A DNA stretch of 8,358 nt from Roseomonas sp. Lineage in GTDB: Bacteria > Pseudomonadota > Alphaproteobacteria > Acetobacterales > Acetobacteraceae. The stretch lies in contig JADCFR010000443.1 in NCBI GenBank assembly GCA_020249415.1, positions 1 through 8,358 of the forward strand, given 5' to 3'. The notes below the pieces were generated by a model. The model ran no database searches. It saw nothing but the letters and a program-made list of their open reading frames with translations, and was not told the DNA's origin. This document shows, in pieces, positions 6,397-8,358 of the stretch (position 1 is the stretch's first letter; every line of letters starts with the position of its first letter). The position numbers and the translations under genes were made by a program.

Positions 6397-6952
6397 CTTC
6401 AGCCTGCCCGCCTTGGCGCAGGAAGCGCCGCGGCTTTTCCCGAGCCGCGATGTGGCGGTGACCTACCGCGTTTCGGGCGCCGGCCCCATGCAGGAAGTCA
6501 CCATGGCCTGGGCGGCAGCGGCGCGCCTGATGCGCGTTGATCTGGCCGGCATGGGCTATACCATCGCGGATTTTGCGGGCCAGAAGGGTTTCATGGTCAT
6601 GGAAATCCCCCAGCCCATGGTGATGGATATCCCGATGGCCCAGGCGGGGGCCCATATGCGCGCGCTGGATTCCGCGCGCTTCACCAGGCTTGGCGCGGAT
6701 CGCGTGGCCGGGATTGCCTGCACGAATTGGCGGCATGAAGGGCCGCAAGGGTCCGGGACGGGGTGCTTCACCGATGATGGGGTGATGCTGCGCTCCCAAG
6801 GGAGCGCCCAAGGCATGCAGGGCGGGCTTGAGGCGCTGCGCGTGACTTACGGGGCGCAGGATATGGCGCGCTTCCAGCGCCCCGCCGGGGCGCCTTCCAT
6901 GCAAATGCCCGGGGGTATGCTACCGGGGGTGCCGCCAGTTTCAAAGAGATAG
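6362..6952 (+). CDS. Small secreted protein, possibly DUF4412-like
   Basis: This is a 196-residue protein of unknown function. The start is ATG 6362, chosen for the perfect AGGAGG 5 nt upstream and the signal peptide that begins there: positive residue Arg2, hydrophobic core, then ALA-QE with cleavage expected after Ala19. The longer frame to 6209 would put that signal peptide inside the protein. The mature part starts with a beta-rich segment (DVAVTYRVSGAG, 30-41), is rich in methionine (for example 78-92) and has two cysteines at 120 and 135 in IACTNWR and GTGCFTDDG, which could form a periplasmic disulfide. The pattern of a repetitive beta layer followed by a C-x-x-W and a C-(F/V)-T-D-D-G segment recalls DUF4412-type periplasmic proteins; that assignment is tentative. 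The tail is Pro/Gly/Met rich. It converges with rpsO across a shared terminator, and its 5' end has been duplicated by the neighbouring insert. Confidence 0.8.
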   Translation: MRSVFLAISALAFSLPALAQEAPRLFPSRDVAVTYRVSGAGPMQEVTMAWAAAARLMRVDLAGMGYTIADFAGQKGFMVMEIPQPMVMDIPMAQAGAHMRALDSARFTRLGADRVAGIACTNWRHEGPQGSGTGCFTDDGVMLRSQGSAQGMQGGLEALRVTYGAQDMARFQRPAGAPSMQMPGGMLPGVPPVSKR

Positions 6953-6964
6953 GCGCCGAGCAAC

Positions 6965-6993
6965 AAAAAAGGGGGCACCAAGCCCCCTTTTTT
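6965..6993. terminator. Bidirectional intrinsic terminator between the secreted-protein gene and rpsO
   Basis: AAAAAAGGGGGC (6965-6976) and GCCCCCTTTTTT (6982-6993) form a perfect 12-bp stem with a 5-nt loop. Each strand ends in a T-run after a GC stem, so it can stop transcription from both convergent genes: 12 nt after the secreted-protein stop and 30 nt after the rpsO stop. It means rpsO transcripts are not expected to reach pnp. Confidence 0.93.
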
Positions 6994-7023
6994 CTGTTCA
7001 GCGCGGCGCGCCGGGCAGAATGC

Positions 7024-7293
7024 TTACCGGCGCAGCCCCAGCCGGCCAATCAGCCCCTCATACCGCTTCTGGTCCTTCTTCTTCAGGTAATCCAACAGGC
7101 CACGACGCTGGCCCACCAGCACGAGCAAGCCGCGCCGGGAATGGAAATCCTTGGCATGGGTCTTCAGATGCTCGGTCAGGTTGGAAATGCGCTCAGACAG
7201 CAGGGCCACCTGCACTTCCGGGCTGCCGGTATCGCCCGGCTTGGTGGCGTATTCGGAAATAAGCGTCGTGCGACGCTCCGCGGTGATCGACAT
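7024..7293 (-). CDS. rpsO: 30S ribosomal protein S15
   Basis: The 89-residue product has the standard S15 length and signature: [15 protein letters not shown] (22-36), [18 protein letters not shown] (39-56) and [10 protein letters not shown] (61-70), ending in basic [11 protein letters not shown]15 binds 16S rRNA helices 20-22 early in assembly of the small-subunit platform. The ATG at 7293 is preceded by GAGGAG about 8 nt upstream. It sits 39 nt after truB on the same strand, the usual order, but is followed by a terminator, so the next gene pnp is separate. Confidence 0.98.
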   Translation of the reverse strand: MSITAERRTTLISEYATKPGDTGSPEVQVALLSERISNLTEHLKTHAKDFHSRRGLLVLVGQRRGLLDYLKKKDQKRYEGLIGRLGLRR

Positions 7294-7310
7294 CGGATTT
7301 CTCCTCTCGT

Positions 7311-7325
7311 CCGGGCAGCGCCCGG
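7311..7325 (-). promoter_or_regulatory. Hairpin in the rpsO leader
   Basis: CCGGGC (7311-7316) and GCCCGG (7320-7325) form a perfect 6-bp stem with a 3-nt loop in the 39-nt truB-rpsO gap, a few bases upstream of the rpsO ribosome site. S15 is known to repress its own translation through leader structures that differ between bacterial groups. This hairpin is a candidate binding element, but that link is inference. Confidence 0.4.
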
Positions 7326-7332
7326 CAATGGT

Positions 7333-8322
7333 TCAAGAACCGCCCTGACCCAACCACCGCTCTGGCTTCAGCAAGCCTTCTTCCAAGCGGGCAAGACCCA
7401 TCAGGCGCCCCCCCACCATCGCCCTGGCCAAACCCCCATCGGGATTGGCCTCACGCGGTACGCGGCCCATGAATTCAACCAGCGGAATATGCTGACCAAA
7501 TGAGAGCCGCGCGGCTTCCGCTTCGGTGAGGGCCAGCGCCGGGATGTCGGCCAGCGCGGTCGTCACCGGCAGCAGAAGCGCCGGGGAAGGGGGGGGCGTA
7601 TCGCCGGAAACGGCGATCTTGTCCAGGGCCACGGCATCTTTTTCGTGAAAAGGCCCAACCCGCATGCGGCGCAGCGCTGTGATATGACCAACCGAACCAC
7701 AGGCCCGGGCGATATCGCGCGCCAGGCTCCGCATATAAACGCCCTTGCCGCTTTCGACGAAAAACACCGCCGTATCGGCATCCGGCCGTTCAATCAGCTC
7801 AAACCGATCCACGCGGGCCGGGCGCGGCGCCAATTCCGGGATTTCGCCGGCGCGCGCCAGATCATAGGCGCGTTCGCCCGCGACCTTGATCGCCGAGAAT
7901 ATCGGCGGCACCTGCATGATATCGCCGATGAAGTGCGGCAGCGCGGCGCGGATGGTCGCGTCATCAGGCCGCACATCGGATGTGGCGATCACCTTGCCAT
8001 CGGCATCATCGGAATCCCGCGCTTCGCCGAATTTCAGCGTGAAGCGATAGGTCTTCGTGCCATCCATGACGTAAGGCACGGTTTTCGTCGCCGCACCAAA
8101 GGCAATCGGCAACACGCCGGTCGCCAGCGGATCCAGCGTGCCACCATGGCCGCATTTCTGTGCATTGAAGCCACGCTTGCACAGCGTCACCACATCGGTC
8201 GAACCGACACCGGTTGGCTTGTCAATGATCAGCCAACCATCCAGCGGCATACCTTTTGGCTTCTTGTGCTGCCGATGCTTGCCGCGTGGCGGGCCGGGGC
8301 GCCTTTCGCGAGCCTCGCTCAT
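7333..8322 (-). CDS. truB: tRNA pseudouridine(55) synthase
   Basis: TruB converts uridine 55 in the T-loop of most tRNAs to pseudouridine and also helps tRNA folding. The 329-residue protein has the catalytic motif GHGGTLDPLATGVLP with the nucleophile Asp64, the preceding DGWLIIDKPTGVGSTD (28-43), a KTYRFTLKFG strand, and GVYMRSLARDIA, equivalent to the family's Y-x-R-S-L substrate-binding segment. The C-terminal region (about 258-325) resembles a TruB C-terminal/PUA-like domain. A basic 24-residue N-terminal extension precedes the catalytic domain. The ATG at 8322 overlaps the stop of the upstream frame in ATGA, implying translational coupling. Downstream rpsO follows after 39 nt. Confidence 0.97.
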   Translation of the reverse strand: MSEARERRPGPPRGKHRQHKKPKGMPLDGWLIIDKPTGVGSTDVVTLCKRGFNAQKCGHGGTLDPLATGVLPIAFGAATKTVPYVMDGTKTYRFTLKFGEARDSDDADGKVIATSDVRPDDATIRAALPHFIGDIMQVPPIFSAIKVAGERAYDLARAGEIPELAPRPARVDRFELIERPDADTAVFFVESGKGVYMRSLARDIARACGSVGHITALRRMRVGPFHEKDAVALDKIAVSGDTPPPSPALLLPVTTALADIPALALTEAEAARLSFGQHIPLVEFMGRVPREANPDGGLARAMVGGRLMGLARLEEGLLKPERWLGQGGS

Positions 8323-8358
8323 GGCTTGTCTTCCCCCTCGGGCTTCACTTGCAAATCA
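8319..8358 (-). CDS. rbfA: C-terminal end of the upstream gene, probably ribosome-binding factor A
   Basis: A minus-strand frame enters from the window edge and reads DLQVKPEGEDKP, then TGA at 8321-8319, overlapping the truB start as ATGA. Only 12 residues are visible, too few to identify by sequence. The assignment rests on the conserved bacterial order nusA-infB-rbfA-truB-rpsO and on the charged, disordered tail that RbfA often has. Confidence 0.5.
   Translation of the reverse strand, partial: DLQVKPEGEDKP

Overview
The window looks like the chromosome of a GC-rich alphaproteobacterium, probably a member of the Acetobacteraceae/Rhodospirillales (inferred from protein style, high GC and gene set; not provable without a search). 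The backbone is the translation and RNA-decay cluster rbfA (tail only) - truB - rpsO - pnp, all on the minus strand, followed downstream of pnp by a nitronate monooxygenase-family flavoprotein gene and the 5' part of an alpha/beta hydrolase gene.

Reading from the left: 1-241 is the start of a hydrolase with an HGGG oxyanion-hole motif. 250-1650 is the flavoprotein, with a TTG start and a cysteine-rich C-terminal tail. 1694-1719 is a GC hairpin after pnp. 1736-3937 is polynucleotide phosphorylase, full length with all active-site residues. 3944-4237 is the pnp leader, with a perfect 8-bp hairpin next to the ribosome binding site. On the right, 6362-6952 encodes a small secreted protein on the plus strand, separated from rpsO by a perfect bidirectional terminator. 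rpsO and truB follow, with the tail of rbfA overlapping truB by ATGA.

The unusual part is 4238-6396. The classic rpsO-pnp junction is broken. Between them lies an AT-richer insert with one large minus-strand gene: a 527-aa protein with a Schlafen-type AlbA_2 domain, a GHKL-like ATPase domain (HATPase_c_4) and a C-terminal winged helix. The insert is bracketed by two direct copies of a 218-bp segment, about 89 percent identical by ungapped hand count. The segment covers the upstream region, Shine-Dalgarno sequence, ATG and first codons of the secreted-protein gene. The right copy drives the intact gene; the left copy is an orphan start that stops after 12 codons. Immediately after the AlbA_2 gene a second minus-strand reading frame starts in an overlapping, translationally coupled arrangement and runs only about 20 codons before meeting the left repeat. 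I read it as the stump of a partner gene lost when the junction formed.

The best inference is that a foreign, possibly defence-related, two-gene operon arrived by recombination at the 5' end of the secreted-protein gene. Part of that gene was duplicated, the native gene kept a working start, and the second island gene was amputated. No transposase, integrase, tRNA, rRNA or CRISPR array is present.
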